Positions 11,945-24,470 of a DNA stretch of 40,594 nt are shown piece after piece (the first letter of the stretch is position 1; every line of letters begins with the position of its first letter). The DNA is from Saccoglossus kowalevskii. Taxonomy: Eukaryota; Hemichordata; Enteropneusta; Harrimaniidae. The notes under the pieces were generated by a model. That model made no database searches and was not told the DNA's origin. It saw only the letters and a program-made list of their open reading frames with translations. Where the stretch lies: NCBI RefSeq assembly GCF_000003605.2, contig NW_003136912.1:1-40594 (forward strand). The letters run 5' to 3'. A program made the position numbers and the translations under genes.

Positions 11945-12310
11945 TCAGTGTCTCTGTAGAGTTGAATAAATTCTCCATTGGATGGGGGTAGTCAGTGTCA
12001 CTGTAGAGTTGAATATATTCTCCATTGGATGGGGGTAGTCAGTGTCTCTGTAGAGTTGAATATATTGTCCATTGGATGGGGTAGTCAGTGTCTCTGTAGA
12101 GTTGAATATATTCTCCATTGGATGGGGGTAGTCAGTGTCTCTGTAGAGTTGAATATATTCTCCATTGGATGGGGTAGTCAGTGTAACTGTAGAGTAGAAT
12201 ATATTGTCCATTGGATGGGGGTAGTCAGTGTCTCTGTAAGAGTTGAATATATTCTCCATTGGATGGGGTAGTCAGTGTCACTGTAGAGCTGAAATATATT
12301 GTTCATTGGA
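11945..12310. repeat. Rearranged block A-like stretch with private indels
   Basis: Block A-like monomers are interrupted by changes not seen elsewhere. These are a TAAATTCTCC before the G5 CACTG monomer, AACTGTAGAGTAG near 12185, an extra base in CTGTAAGAGTTG near 12237 and an extra A in GAAATATATT at 12291. The order then switches to GAGCTG/TTGTTC types. Confidence 0.75.
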
Positions 12311-13009
12311 TGGGATAGTCAGTGTCTCTGTAGAGTTGAATATATTCTCCATTGGATGGGGTAGTCAGTGTCACTGTAGAGCTGAATATATTGTTCATTG
12401 GATGGGGTAGTCAGTGTCACTGTAGAGTTGAATATATTGTCCATTGGATGGGGTAGTCAGTGTCACTGTAGAGTTGAATATATTGTCCATTGGATGGGGT
12501 AGTCAGTGTCACTGTAGAGCTGAATATATTGTCCATTGGATGGGGTAGTCAGTGTCACTGTAGGGTTGAATATATTGTCTATTGGATGGGGTAGTCAGTG
12601 TCACTGTAGAGTTGAATATATTGTCCATTGGATGGGGTAGTCAGTGTCACTGTAGAGTTGAATATATTATCCATTGGATGGGGTATTCAGTGTCTCTGTA
12701 GAGTTGAATATATTGTCCATTGGATGGGTTAGTCAGTGTAACTGTAGAGTTGAATATATTGTCCATTGGATGGGGTAGTCAGTGTCACTGTAGAGCTGAA
12801 TATATTGTCCATTGGATGGGGTAGTCAGTGTCACTGTAGGGTTGAATATATTGTCCATTGGATGGGGTAGTCAGTGTCACTGTAAAGTTGAATATATTGT
12901 CCATTGGATGGGGTAGTCAGTGTCACTGTAGAGTTGAATATATTGTCCTTTGGATGGGGTAGTCAGTGTCTCTGTAGAGTTGAATATATTCTCCATTGGA
13001 TGGGGGTAG

Positions 13010-13462
13010 TCAGTGTCTCTGTAGAGTTGAATATATTCTCCATTGGATGGGGGTAGTCAGTGTCACTGTAGAGTTGAATATATTCTCCATTGGATGGGGG
13101 TAGTCAGTGTCTCTGTAGAGTTGAATATATTGTCCATTGGATGGGGTAGTCAGTGTCTCTGTAGAGTTGAATATATTCTCCATTGGATGGGGGTAGTCAG
13201 TGTCTCTGTAGAGTTGAATATATTCTCCATTGGATGGGGTAGTCAGTGTAACTGTAGAGTTGAATATATTCTCCATTGGATGGGGGTAGTCAGTGTCTCT
13301 GTAGAGTTGAATATATTGTCCATTGGATGGGTTAGTCAGTGTAACTGTAGAGTTGAATATATTCTCCATAGGATGGGGGTAGTCAGTGTCACTGTAGAGT
13401 TGAATATATTGTTCATTGGATGGGGTAGTCAGTGTCTCTGTAGAGTTGAATATATTGTCCAT
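13010..13462. repeat. Block A copy 3
   Basis: It has the full 453-bp order. A private change turns CCATTGG into CCATAGG at about 13370, which destroys the CCAAT motif of that monomer. About 0.7 kb including its upstream flank matches the copy at 16020 at an offset of 3,010 bp. Confidence 0.9.
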
Positions 13463-14122
13463 TGGATGGGGTAGTCAGTGTCTCTGTAGAGTTGAATATA
13501 TTGTCCATTGGATGGGGTAGTCAGTGTCACCGTAGAGTTGAATATATTGTCCATTGGATAAGGGTAGTCAGTGTCACTGTAGAGTTGAATATATTGTCCA
13601 TTGGATGGGGGTAGTCAGTGTCTCTGTAGAGTAGAATATATTGTCCATTGGATGGGGGTAGTCAGTGTCTCTGTAGAGTTGAATATATTCTCCATTGGAT
13701 GGGGTAGTCAGTGTCACTGTAGAGCTGAATATATTGTTCATTGGATGGGATAGTCAGTGTCTCTGTAGAGTTGAATATATTCTCCATTGGATGGGGTAGT
13801 CAGTGTCACTGTAGAGCTGAATATATTGTTCATTGGATGGGGTAGTCAGTGTCACTGTAGAGTTGAATATATTGTCCATTGGATGGGGTAGTCAGTGTCA
13901 CTGTAGAGTTGAATATATTGTCCATTGGATGGGGTAGTCAGTGTCACTGTAGAGCTGAATATATTGTCCATTGGATGGGGTAGTCAGTGTCACTGTAGGG
14001 TTGAATATATTGTCTATTGGATGGGGTAGTCAGTGTCACTGTAGAGTTGAATATATTGTCCATTGGATGTGGTAGTCAGTGTCTCTGTAGAGTTGAATAT
14101 ATTCTCCATTGGATGGGGGTAG

Positions 14123-14575
14123 TCAGTGTCGCTGTAGAGTTGAATATATTCTCCATTGGATGGGGGTAGTCAGTGTCATTGTAGAGTTGAATATATTCTC
14201 CATTGGATGGGGGTAGTCAGTGTCTCTGTAGAGTTGAATATATTGTCCATTGGAAGGGGTAGTCAGTGTCTCTGTAGAGTTGAATATATTCTCCATTGGA
14301 TGGGGGTAGTCAGTGTCTCTGTAGAGTTGAATATATTCTCCATTGGATGGGGTAGTCAGTGTAACTGTAGAGTTGAATATATTCTCCATTGGATGGGGGT
14401 AGTCAGTGTCTCTGTAGAGTTGAATATATTGTCCATTGGATGGGTTAGTCAGTGTAACTGTAGAGTTGAATATATTCTCCATTGGATGGGGGTAGTCAGT
14501 GTCACTGTAGAGTTGAATATATTGTTCATTGGATGGGGTAGTCAGTGTCTCTGTAGAGTTGAATATATTGTCCAT
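14123..14575. repeat. Block A copy 4
   Basis: It has the full 453-bp order. Private changes are GTCATTG at about 14180 and GGAAGGGG at about 14255. It is part of the 1.84-kb segment shared with 7552-9390 at an offset of 6,571 bp. Confidence 0.9.
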
Positions 14576-14640
14576 TGGATGGGGTAGTCAGTGTCTCTGT
14601 AGAGTTGAATATATTGTCCATTGGATGGGGTAGTCAGTGT

Positions 14641-14863
14641 CACCGTAGAGTTGAATATATTGTCCATTGGATGGGGGTAGTCAGTGTCACTGTAGAGTTG
14701 AATATATTGTCCATTGGATGGGGGTAGTCAGTGTCTCTGTAGAGTTGAATATATTGTCCCTTGGATGGGGGTAGTCAGTGTCTCTGTAGAGTTGAATATA
14801 TTCTCCATTGGATGGGGTAGTCAGTGTCACTGTAGAGCTGAATATATTGTTCATTGGATGGGG
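14641..14863. repeat. Module C copy 7
   Basis: It has the full order and lies downstream of block A copy 4, within the 6,571-bp-offset duplicated segment. Confidence 0.88.
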
Positions 14864-16019
14864 TAGTCAGTGTCACTGTAGAGTTGAATATATTGTCCAT
14901 TGGATGGGGTAGTCAGTGTCACTGTAGAGTTGAATATATTGTCCATTGGATGGGGTAGTCAGTGTCACTGTAGAGCTGAATATATTGTCCATTGGATGGG
15001 GTAGTCAGTGTCACTGTAGGGTTGAATATATTGTCTATTGGATGGGGTAGTCAGTGTCACTGTAGAGTTGAATATATTGTCCATTGGATGGGGTAGTCAG
15101 TGTCACTGTAGAGTTGAATATATTATCCATTGGATGGGGTATTCAGTGTCTCTGTAGAGTTGAATATATTGTCCATTGGATGGGTTAGTCAGTGTAACTG
15201 TAGAGTTGAATATATTCTCCATTGGATGGGATAGTCAGTGTCACTGTAGAGTTGAATATATTGTTCATTGGATGGGGTAGTCAGTGTCTCTGTAGAGTTG
15301 AATATATTGTCCATTGGATGGGGTAGTCAGTGTCTCTGTAGAGTTGAATATATTGTCCATTGGATGGGGTAGTCAGTGTCACCGTAGAGTTGAATATATT
15401 GTTCATTGGATGGGGTAGTCAGTGTCTCTGTAGAGTTGAATATATTCTCCATTGGATGGGGTAGTCAGTGTCACTGTAGAGTTGAATATATTATCCATTG
15501 GATGGGGATAGTCAGTGTCTCTGTAGAGTTGAATATATTCTCCATTGGATGGGGTAGTCAGTGTCACTGTAGAGCTGAATATATTGTTCATTGGATGGGA
15601 TAGTCAGCGTCTCTGTAGAGTTGAATATATTGTCCATTGGATGGGGGTAGTCAGTGTCTCTGTAGAGTTGAATATATTGTCCATTGGATGCGGTAGTCAG
15701 TGTCACTGTAGAGTTGAATATATTGTCCATTGAATGGGGTAGTCAGTGTCACTGTAGAGTTGAATATATTGTCCATTGGATGGGGTAGTCAGTGTCACTG
15801 TAGAGCTGAATTTATTGTCCATTGGATGGGGTAGTCAGTGTCACTGTAGGGTTGAATATATTGTCCATTGGATGGGGTAGTCAGTGTCACTGTAAAGTTC
15901 AATATATTGTCCATTGGATGGGGTAGTCAGTGTCACTGTAGAGTTGAATATATTGTCCTTTGGATGGGGTAGTCAGTGTCTCTGTAGAGTTGAATATATT
16001 CTCCATTGGATGGGGGTAG

Positions 16020-16472
16020 TCAGTGTCTCTGTAGAGTTGAATATATTCTCCATTGGATGGGGGTAGTCAGTGTCACTGTAGAGTTGAATATATTCTCCAT
16101 TGGATGGGGGTAGTCAGTGTCTCTGTAGAGTTGAATATATTGTCCATTGGATGGGGTAGTCAGTGTCTCTGTAGAGTTGAATATATTCTCCATTGGATGG
16201 GGGTAGTCAGTGTCTCTGTAGAGTTGAATATATTCTCCATTGGATGGGGTAGTCAGTGTAACTGTAGAGTTGAATATATTCTCCATTGGATGGGGGTAGT
16301 CAGTGTCTCTGTAGAGTTGAATATATTGTCCATTGGATGGGTTAGTCAGTGTAACTGTAGAGTTGAATATATTCTCCATTGGATGGGGGTAGTCAGTGTC
16401 ACTGTAGAGTTGAATATATTGTTCATTGGATGGGGTAGTCAGTGTCTCTGTAGAGTTGAATATATTGTCCAT
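16020..16472. repeat. Block A copy 5 (canonical)
   Basis: It has the full 453-bp order with no private change that I noticed. Its right half starts the first unit of the 1,484-bp tandem duplication. Confidence 0.9.
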
Positions 16473-17690
16473 TGGATGGGGTAGTCAGTGTCTCTATAGA
16501 GTTGAATATATTGTCCATTGGATGCGGTAGTCAGTGTCACTGTAGAGTTGAATATATTGGCCATTGAATGGGGTAGTCAGTGTCACTGTAGAGTTGAATA
16601 TATTGTCCATTGGATGGGGTAGTCAGTGTCACTGTAGAGCTGAATATATTGTCCATTGGATGGGGTAGTCAGTGTCACTGTAGGGTTGAATATATTGTCC
16701 ATTGGATGGGGTAGTCAGTGTCACTGTAAAGTTGAATATATTGTCCATTGGATGGGGTAGTCAGTGTCACTGTAGAGTTGAATATATTGTCCTTTGGATG
16801 GGGTAGTCAGTGTCTCTGTAGAGTTGAATATATTCTCCATTGGATGGGGGTAGTCAGTGTCTCTGTAGAGTTGAATATATTCTCCATTGGATGGGGGTAG
16901 TCAGTGTCACTGTAGAGTTGAATATATTCTCCATTGGATGGGGGTAGTCAGTGTCTCTGTAGAGTTGAATATATTGTCCATTGGATGGGGTAGTCAGTGT
17001 CTCTGTAGAGTTGAATATATTCTCCATTGGATGGGGGTAGTCAGTGTCTCTGTAGAGTTGAATATATTGTCCATTGGATGGGGTAGTCAGTGTCACTGTA
17101 GAGTTGAATATATTGTCCATTGGATGGGGTAGTCCGTGTCTCTGTAGAGTTGAATATATTCTCCATTGGATGGGGGTAGTCAGTGTCTCTGTAGAGTTGA
17201 ATATATTCTCCATTGGATGGGGGTAGTCAGTGTCACTGTAGAGTTGAATATATTCTCCATTGGATGGGGGTAGTCAGTGTCTCTGTAGAGTTGAATATAT
17301 TGTCCATTGGATGGGGTAGTCAGTGTCTCTGTAGAGTTGAATATATTGTCCATTGGATGGGGTAGTCAGTGTCTCTGTAGAGTTGAATAAATTCTCCATT
17401 GGATGGGGTAGTCAGTGTAACTGTAGAGTTGAATATATTCTCCATTGGATGGGGGTAGTCAGTGTCTCTGTAGAGTTGAATATATTGTCCATTGGATGGG
17501 TTAGTCAGTGTAACTGTAGAGTTGAATATATTCTCCATTGGATGGGGGTAGTCAGTGTCACTGTAGAGTTGAATATATTCTCCATTGGATGGGGTAGTCA
17601 GTGTAACTGTAGAGTTGAATATATTCTCCATTGGATGGGGGTAGTCAGTGTCTCTGTAGAGTTGAATATATTGTCCATTGAATGGGGTAG
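16207..17690. repeat. 1,484-bp tandem duplication, unit 1
   Basis: It repeats immediately at 17691-19174, which is 32 monomers per unit. Shared markers at exactly 1,484 bp include CTCTATAGAG (16491 and 17975), TTGGCCATTGAATGG, TCCTTTGG, GTAGTCCGTG and TAAATTCTCC. The ends are approximate because the break falls inside monomers of common type. Confidence 0.87.
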
Positions 17691-19174
17691 TCAGTGTCTC
17701 TGTAGAGTTGAATATATTCTCCATTGGATGGGGTAGTCAGTGTAACTGTAGAGTTGAATATATTCTCCATTGGATGGGGGTAGTCAGTGTCTCTGTAGAG
17801 TTGAATATATTGTCCATTGGATGGGTTAGTCAGTGTAACTGTAGAGTTGAATATATTCTCCATTGGATGGGGGTAGTCAGTGTCACTGTAGAGTTGAATA
17901 TATTGTTCATTGGATGGGGTAGTCAGTGTCTCTGTAGAGTTGAATATATTGTCCATTGGATGGGGTAGTCAGTGTCTCTATAGAGTTGAATATATTGTCC
18001 ATTGGATGCGGTAGTCAGTGTCACTGTAGAGTTGAATATATTGGCCATTGAATGGGGTAGTCAGTGTCACTGTAGAGTTGAATATATTGTCCATTGGATG
18101 GGGTAGTCAGTGTCACTGTAGAGCTGAATATATTGTCCATTGGATGGGGTAGTCAGTGTCACTGTAGGGTTGAATATATTGTCCATTGGATGGGGTAGTC
18201 AGTGTCACTGTAAAGTTGAATATATTGTCCATTGGATGGGGTAGTCAGTGTCACTGTAGAGTTGAATATATTGTCCTTTGGATGGGGTAGTCAGTGTCTC
18301 TGTAGAGTTGAATATATTCTCCATTGGATGGGGGTAGTCAGTGTCTCTGTAGAGTTGAATATATTCTCCATTGGATGGGGGTAGTCAGTGTCACTGTAGA
18401 GTTGAATATATTCTCCATTGGATGGGGGTAGTCAGTGTCTCTGTAGAGTTGAATATATTGTCCATTGGATGGGGTAGTCAGTGTCTCTGTAGAGTTGAAT
18501 ATATTCTCCATTGGATGGGGGTAGTCAGTGTCTCTGTAGAGTTGAATATATTCTCCATTGGATGGGGTAGTCAGTGTCACTGTAGAGTTGAATATATTGT
18601 CCATTGGATGGGGTAGTCCGTGTCTCTGTAGAGTTGAATATATTCTCCATTGGATGGGGGTAGTCAGTGTCTCTGTAGAGTTGAATATATTCTCCATTGG
18701 ATGGGGGTAGTCAGTGTCACTGTAGAGTTGAATATATTCTCCATTGGATGGGGGTAGTCAGTGTCTCTGTAGAGTTGAATATATTGTCCATTGGATGGGG
18801 TAGTCAGTGTCTCTGTAGAGTTGAATATATTGTCCATTGGATGGGGTAGTCAGTGTCTCTGTAGAGTTGAATAAATTCTCCATTGGATGGGGTAGTCAGT
18901 GTAACTGTAGAGTTGAATATATTCTCCATTGGATGGGGGTAGTCAGTGTCTCTGTAGAGTTGAATATATTGTCCATTGGATGGGTTAGTCAGTGTAACTG
19001 TAGAGTTGAATATATTCTCCATTGGATGGGGGTAGTCAGTGTCACTGTAGAGTTGAATATATTCTCCATTGGATGGGGTAGTCAGTGTAACTGTAGAGTT
19101 GAATATATTCTCCATTGGATGGGGGTAGTCAGTGTCTCTCTAGAGTTGAATATATTGTCCATTGAATGGGGTAG
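17691..19174. repeat. 1,484-bp tandem duplication, unit 2
   Basis: This is the second unit. It ends near the GAATGGGG monomer at about 19160, where the partner switches from CTCTG to CACTG. A third, partial relative of about 0.73 kb lies at 25665-26395. Confidence 0.87.
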
Positions 19175-19531
19175 TCAGTGTCACTGTAGAGTTGAATATA
19201 TTGTCCATTGGATGGGGTAGTCAGTGTCACTGTAGAGCTGAATATATTGTCCATTGGATGGGGTAGTCAGTGTCACTGTAGGGTTGAATACATTGTCCAT
19301 TGGATGGGGTAGTCAGTGTCACTGTAAAGTTGAATATATATTGTCCATTGGATGGGGTAGTCAGTGTCACTGTAGAGTTAAATATATTGTCCATTGGATG
19401 TGGTAGTCAGTGTCTCTGTAGAGTTGAATATATTCTCCATTGGATGGGGGTAGTCAGTGTCGCTGTAGAGTTGAATATATTCTCCATTGGATGGGGGTAG
19501 TCAGTGTCACTGTAGAGTTGAATATATTCTC
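18531..19531. repeat. Long duplicated segment D2, right copy
   Basis: This is the partner of 1300-2300. Its left part is also the second unit of the 1,484-bp tandem duplication. Confidence 0.85.
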
Positions 19532-20203
19532 CATTGGATGGGGGTAGTCAGTGTCTCTGTAGAGTTGAATATATTCTCCATTGGATTGGGCTAGTCAGTG
19601 TCACTGTAGAGTTGAATATATTCTCCATTGGATGGGGGTAGTCAGTGTCTCTGTAGAGTTGAATATATTGTCCATTGGATGGGGTAGTCAGTGTCTCTGT
19701 AGAGTTGAATATATTCTCCATTGGATGGGGGTAGTCAGTGTCTCTGTAGAGTTGAATATATTCTCCATTGGATGGGGTAGTCAGTGTAACTGTAGAGTTG
19801 AATATATTCTCCATTGGATGGGGGTAGTCAGTGTCTCTGTAGAGTTGAATATATTGTCCATTGGATGGGTTAGTCAGTGTAACTGTAGAGTTGAATATAT
19901 TCTCCATTGGATGGGGGTAGTCAGTGTCACTGTAGAGTTGAATATATTGTTCATTGGATGGGGTAGTCAGTGTCTCTGTAGAGTTGAATATATTGTCCAT
20001 TGGATTGGGTAGTCAGTGTCTCTGTAGAGTTGAATATATTGTCCATTGGATGGGGTAGTCAGTGTCACCGTAGAGTTGAATATATTGTCCATTGGATGGG
20101 GGTAGTCAGTGTCACTGTATAGCTGAATATATTGTCCATTGGATGGGGTAGTCAGTGTCACTGTAGGGTTGAATATATTGTCCATTGGATGGGGTAGTCA
20201 GTG
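18997..20203. repeat. Long duplicated segment D1, right copy
   Basis: This is the partner of 1-1255. Private differences include CTCTCTAG near 19140, GAATACATTG near 19290 and GTTAAATAT near 19380, so the two copies are close but not identical. Confidence 0.88.
19548..20000. repeat. Block A copy 6
   Basis: It has the full 453-bp order. It carries GATTGGGCTAG near 19585 and is followed by GGATTGGGTAG, both shared with the copies at 552 and 20803. The three therefore form a subfamily. Confidence 0.9.
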
Positions 20204-20802
20204 TCACTGTAAAGTTGAATATATTGTCCTTTGGATGGGGTAGTCAGTGTCTCTGTAGAGTTGAATATATTCTCCATTGGATGGGGTAGTCAGTGTCACT
20301 GTAGAGTTGAATATATTGTCCATTGGATGGGGTAGTCCGTGTCTCTGTAGAGTTGAATATATTCTCCATTGGATGGGGGTAGTCAGTGTCTCTGTAGAGT
20401 TGAATATATTCTCCATTGGATGGGGGTAGTCAGTGTCACTGTAGAGTTGAATATATTCTCCATTGGATGGGGGTAGTCAGTGTCTCTGTAGAGTTGAATA
20501 TATTGTCCATTGGATGGGGTAGTCAGTGTCTCTGTAGAGTTGAATATATTGTCCCTTGGATGGGGGTAGTCAGTGTCTCTGTAGAGTTGAATATATTCTC
20601 CATTGGATGGGGTAGTCAGTGTCACTGTAGAGCTGAATATATTGTTCATTGGATGGGGTAGTCAGTGTCACTGTAGAGTTGAATATATTCTCCATTGGAT
20701 GGGGGTAGTCAGTGTCGCTGTAGAGTTGAATATATTCTCCATTGGATGGGGGTAGTCAGTGTCACTGTAGAGTTGAATATATTCTCCATTGGATGGGGGT
20801 AG

Positions 20803-21255
20803 TCAGTGTCTCTGTAGAGTTGAATATATTCTCCATTGGATTGGGCTAGTCAGTGTCACTGTAGAGTTGAATATATTCTCCATTGGATGGGGGTAGTCAG
20901 TGTCTCTGTAGAGTTGAATATATTGTCCATTGGATGGGGTAGTCAGTGTCTCTGTAGAGTTGAATATATTCTCCATTGGATGGGGGTAGTCAGTGTCTCT
21001 GTAGAGTTGAATATATTCTCCATTGGATGGGGTAGTCAGTGTAACTGTAGAGTTGAATATATTCTCCATTGGATGGGGGTAGTCAGTGTCTCTGTAGAGT
21101 TGAATATATTGTCCATTGGATGGGTTAGTCAGTGTAACTGTAGAGTTGAATATATTCTCCATTGGATGGGGGTAGTCAGTGTCACTGTAGAGTTGAATAT
21201 ATTGTTCATTGGATGGGGTAGTCAGTGTCTCTGTAGAGTTGAATATATTGTCCAT
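20803..21255. repeat. Block A copy 7
   Basis: It has the full 453-bp order and the GATTGGGCTAG subfamily marker. It lies 1,255 bp after the previous copy, and the shared region extends left through a GTCGCTG monomer. Confidence 0.9.
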
Positions 21256-21421
21256 TGGATTGGGTAGTCAGTGTCTCTGTAGAGTTGAATATATTGTCCA
21301 TTGGATGGGGTAGTCAGTGTCACCGTAGAGTTGAATATATTGTCCATTGGATGGGGGTAGTCAGTGTCACTGTAGAGTTGAATATATTGTCCATTGGATG
21401 GGGGTAGTCAGTGTCTCTGTA

Positions 21422-21682
21422 GAGTAGAATATATTGTCCATTGGATGGGGGTAGTCAGTGTCTCTGTAGAGTTGAATATATTCTCCATTGGATGGGGTAG
21501 TCAGTGTCACTGTAGAGCTGAATATATTGTTCATTGGATGGGATAGTCAGTGTCTCTGTAGAGTTGAATATATTGTCCATTGGATGGGGGTAGTCAGTGT
21601 CACTGTAGAGTTGAATATATTGTCCATTGGATGCGGTAGTCAGTGTCACTGTAGAGTTGAATATATTGTCCATTGAATGGGG
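21422..21682. repeat. Module B copy 3
   Basis: It has the same order and 261-bp length, offset 15,156 bp from copy 2. Confidence 0.87.
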
Positions 21683-22009
21683 TAGTCAGTGTCACTGTAG
21701 AGTTGAATATATTGTCCATTGGATGGGGTAGTCAGTGTCACTGTAGAGCTGAATATATTGTCCATTGGATGGGGTAGTCAGTGTCACTGTAGGGTTGAAT
21801 ATATTGTCCATTGGATGGGGTAGTCAGTGTCACTGTAAAGTTGAATATATTGTCCATTGGATGGGGTAGTCAGTGTCACTGTAGAGTTGAATATATTGTC
21901 CATTGGATGGGGTAGTCAGTGTCTCTGTAGAGTTGAATATATTCTCCATTGGATGGGGGTAGTCAGTGTCGCTGTAGAGTTGAATATATTCTCCATTGGA
22001 TGGGGGTAG

Positions 22010-22369
22010 TCAGTGTAACTGTAGAGTTGAATATATTATCCATTGGATGGGGGTAGTCAGTGTCTCTGTAGAGTTGAATATATTCTCCATTGGATGGGGG
22101 TAGTCAGTGTCTCTGTAGAGTTGAATATATTCTCCATTGGATGGGGTAGTCAGTGTAACTGTAGAGTTGAATATATTCTCCATTGGATGGGGGTAGTCAG
22201 TGTCTCTGTAGAGTTGAATATATTGTCCATTGGATGGGTTAGTCAGTGTAACTGTAGAGTTGAATATATTCTCCATTGGATGGGGGTAGTCAGTGTCACT
22301 GTAGAGTTGAATATATTGTTCATTGGATGGGGTAGTCAGTGTCTCTGTAGAGTTGAATATATTGTCCAT
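22010..22369. repeat. Block A variant, shortened left end
   Basis: The right-hand part of block A is intact. The left part is replaced by an AACTG/TTATCC monomer. It is followed by module C at 22435. Confidence 0.8.
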
Positions 22370-22434
22370 TGGATGGGGTAGTCAGTGTCTCTGTAGAGTT
22401 GAATATATTGTCCATTGGATGGGGTAGTCAGTGT

Positions 22435-22657
22435 CACCGTAGAGTTGAATATATTGTCCATTGGATGGGGGTAGTCAGTGTCACTGTAGAGTTGAATATA
22501 TTGTCCATTGGATGGGGGTAGTCAGTGTCTCTGTAGAGTTGAATATATTGTCCCTTGGATGGGGGTAGTCAGTGTCTCTGTAGAGTTGAATATATTCTCC
22601 ATTGGATGGGGTAGTCAGTGTCACTGTAGAGCTGAATATATTGTTCATTGGATGGGG
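22435..22657. repeat. Module C copy 8
   Basis: It has the full order and lies downstream of the shortened block A at 22010. Confidence 0.88.
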
Positions 22658-22750
22658 TAGTCAGTGTCTCTGTAGAGTTGAATATATTGTCCATTGGATG
22701 GGTTAGTCAGTGTAACTGTAGAGTTGAATATATTCTCCATTGGATGGGGG

Positions 22751-23548
22751 TAGTCAGTGTCACTGTAGAGTTGAATATATTGTCCATTGGATGGGGTAGT
22801 CAGTGTCACTGTAGAGTTGAATATATTATCCATTGGATGGGGTATTCAGTGTCTCTGTAGAGTTGAATATATTGTCCATTGGATGGGTTAGTCAGTGTAA
22901 CTGTAGAGTTGAATATATTCTCCATTGGATGGGATAGTCAGTGTCACTGTAGAGTTGAATATATTGTTCATTGGATGGGGTAGTCAGTGTCTCTGTAGAG
23001 TTGAATATATTGTCCATTGGATGGGGTAGTCAGTGTCTCTGTAGAGTTGAATATATTGTCCATTGGATGGGGTAGTCAGTGTCACCGTAGAGTTGAATAT
23101 ATTGTTCATTGGATGGGGTAGTCAGTGTCTCTGTAGAGTTGAATATATTCTCCATTGGATGGGGTAGTCAGTGTCACTGTAGAGTTGAATATATTATCCA
23201 TTGGATGGGGATAGTCAGTGTCTCTGTAGAGTTGAATATATTCTCCATTGGATGGGGTAGTCAGTGTCACTGTAGAGCTGAATATATTGTTCATTGGATG
23301 GGATAGTCAGCGTCTCTGTAGAGTTGAATATATTGTCCATTGGATGAGGTAGTCAGTGTCACTGTAGAGTTGAATATATTGTCCATTGGATGGGGGTAGT
23401 CAGTGTCTCTGTAGAGTTGAATATATTGTCCATTGGATGCGGTAGTCAGTGTCACTGTAGAGTTGAATATATTGTCCATTGAATGGGGTAGTCAGTGTCA
23501 CTGTAGAGTTGAATATATTGTCCATTGGATGGGGTAGTCAGTGTCACT
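22751..23548. repeat. 922-bp-period duplication, unit 1
   Basis: It matches 23673-24470 at exactly 922 bp, which is 20 monomers. Shared markers include TTATCC with GGGGTATTCAG, GGGGATAG, CAGCGTC and GGATGAGG. The 124 bp between the units are ordinary GAGTTG, GAGCTG and GGGTTG monomers. Confidence 0.86.
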
Positions 23549-23672
23549 GTAGAGTTGAATATATTGTCCATTGGATGGGGTAGTCAGTGTCACTGTAGAG
23601 CTGAATATATTGTCCATTGGATGGGGTAGTCAGTGTCACTGTAGGGTTGAATATATTGTCTATTGGATGGGG

Positions 23673-24470
23673 TAGTCAGTGTCACTGTAGAGTTGAATAT
23701 ATTGTCCATTGGATGGGGTAGTCAGTGTCACTGTAGAGTTGAATATATTATCCATTGGATGGGGTATTCAGTGTCTCTGTAGAGTTGAATATATTGTCCA
23801 TTGGATGGGTTAGTCAGTGTAACTGTAGAGTTGAATATATTCTCCATTGGATGGGATAGTCAGTGTCACTGTAGAGTTGAATATATTGTTCATTGGATGG
23901 GGTAGTCAGTGTCTCTGTAGAGTTGAATATATTGTCCATTGGATGGGGTAGTCAGTGTCTCTGTAGAGTTGAATATATTGTCCATTGGATGGGGTAGTCA
24001 GTGTCACCGTAGAGTTGAATATATTGTTCATTGGATGGGGTAGTCAGTGTCTCTGTAGAGTTGAATATATTCTCCATTGGATGGGGTAGTCAGTGTCACT
24101 GTAGAGTTGAATATATTATCCATTGGATGGGGATAGTCAGTGTCTCTGTAGAGTTGAATATATTCTCCATTGGATGGGGTAGTCAGTGTCACTGTAGAGC
24201 TGAATATATTGTTCATTGGATGGGATAGTCAGCGTCTCTGTAGAGTTGAATATATTGTCCATTGGATGAGGTAGTCAGTGTCACTGTAGAGTTGAATATA
24301 TTGTCCATTGGATGGGGGTAGTCAGTGTCTCTGTAGAGTTGAATATATTGTCCATTGGATGCGGTAGTCAGTGTCACTGTAGAGTTGAATATATTGTCCA
24401 TTGAATGGGGTAGTCAGTGTCACTGTAGAGTTGAATATATTGTCCATTGGATGGGGTAGTCAGTGTCACT
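23673..24470. repeat. 922-bp-period duplication, unit 2
   Basis: This is the partner of 22751-23548. Its right end runs into the AAGTTC repeats. Confidence 0.86.

Larger units (their letters stand above)
14123..15961. repeat. 1.84-kb duplicated segment, right copy
   Basis: This is the partner of 7552-9390. Private changes include GAATTTATTG near 15810 and AAGTTC near 15897. It ends where a TCCTTTGG monomer replaces the partner's TCCATTGG and GTAGTCCGTG run. Confidence 0.88.
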
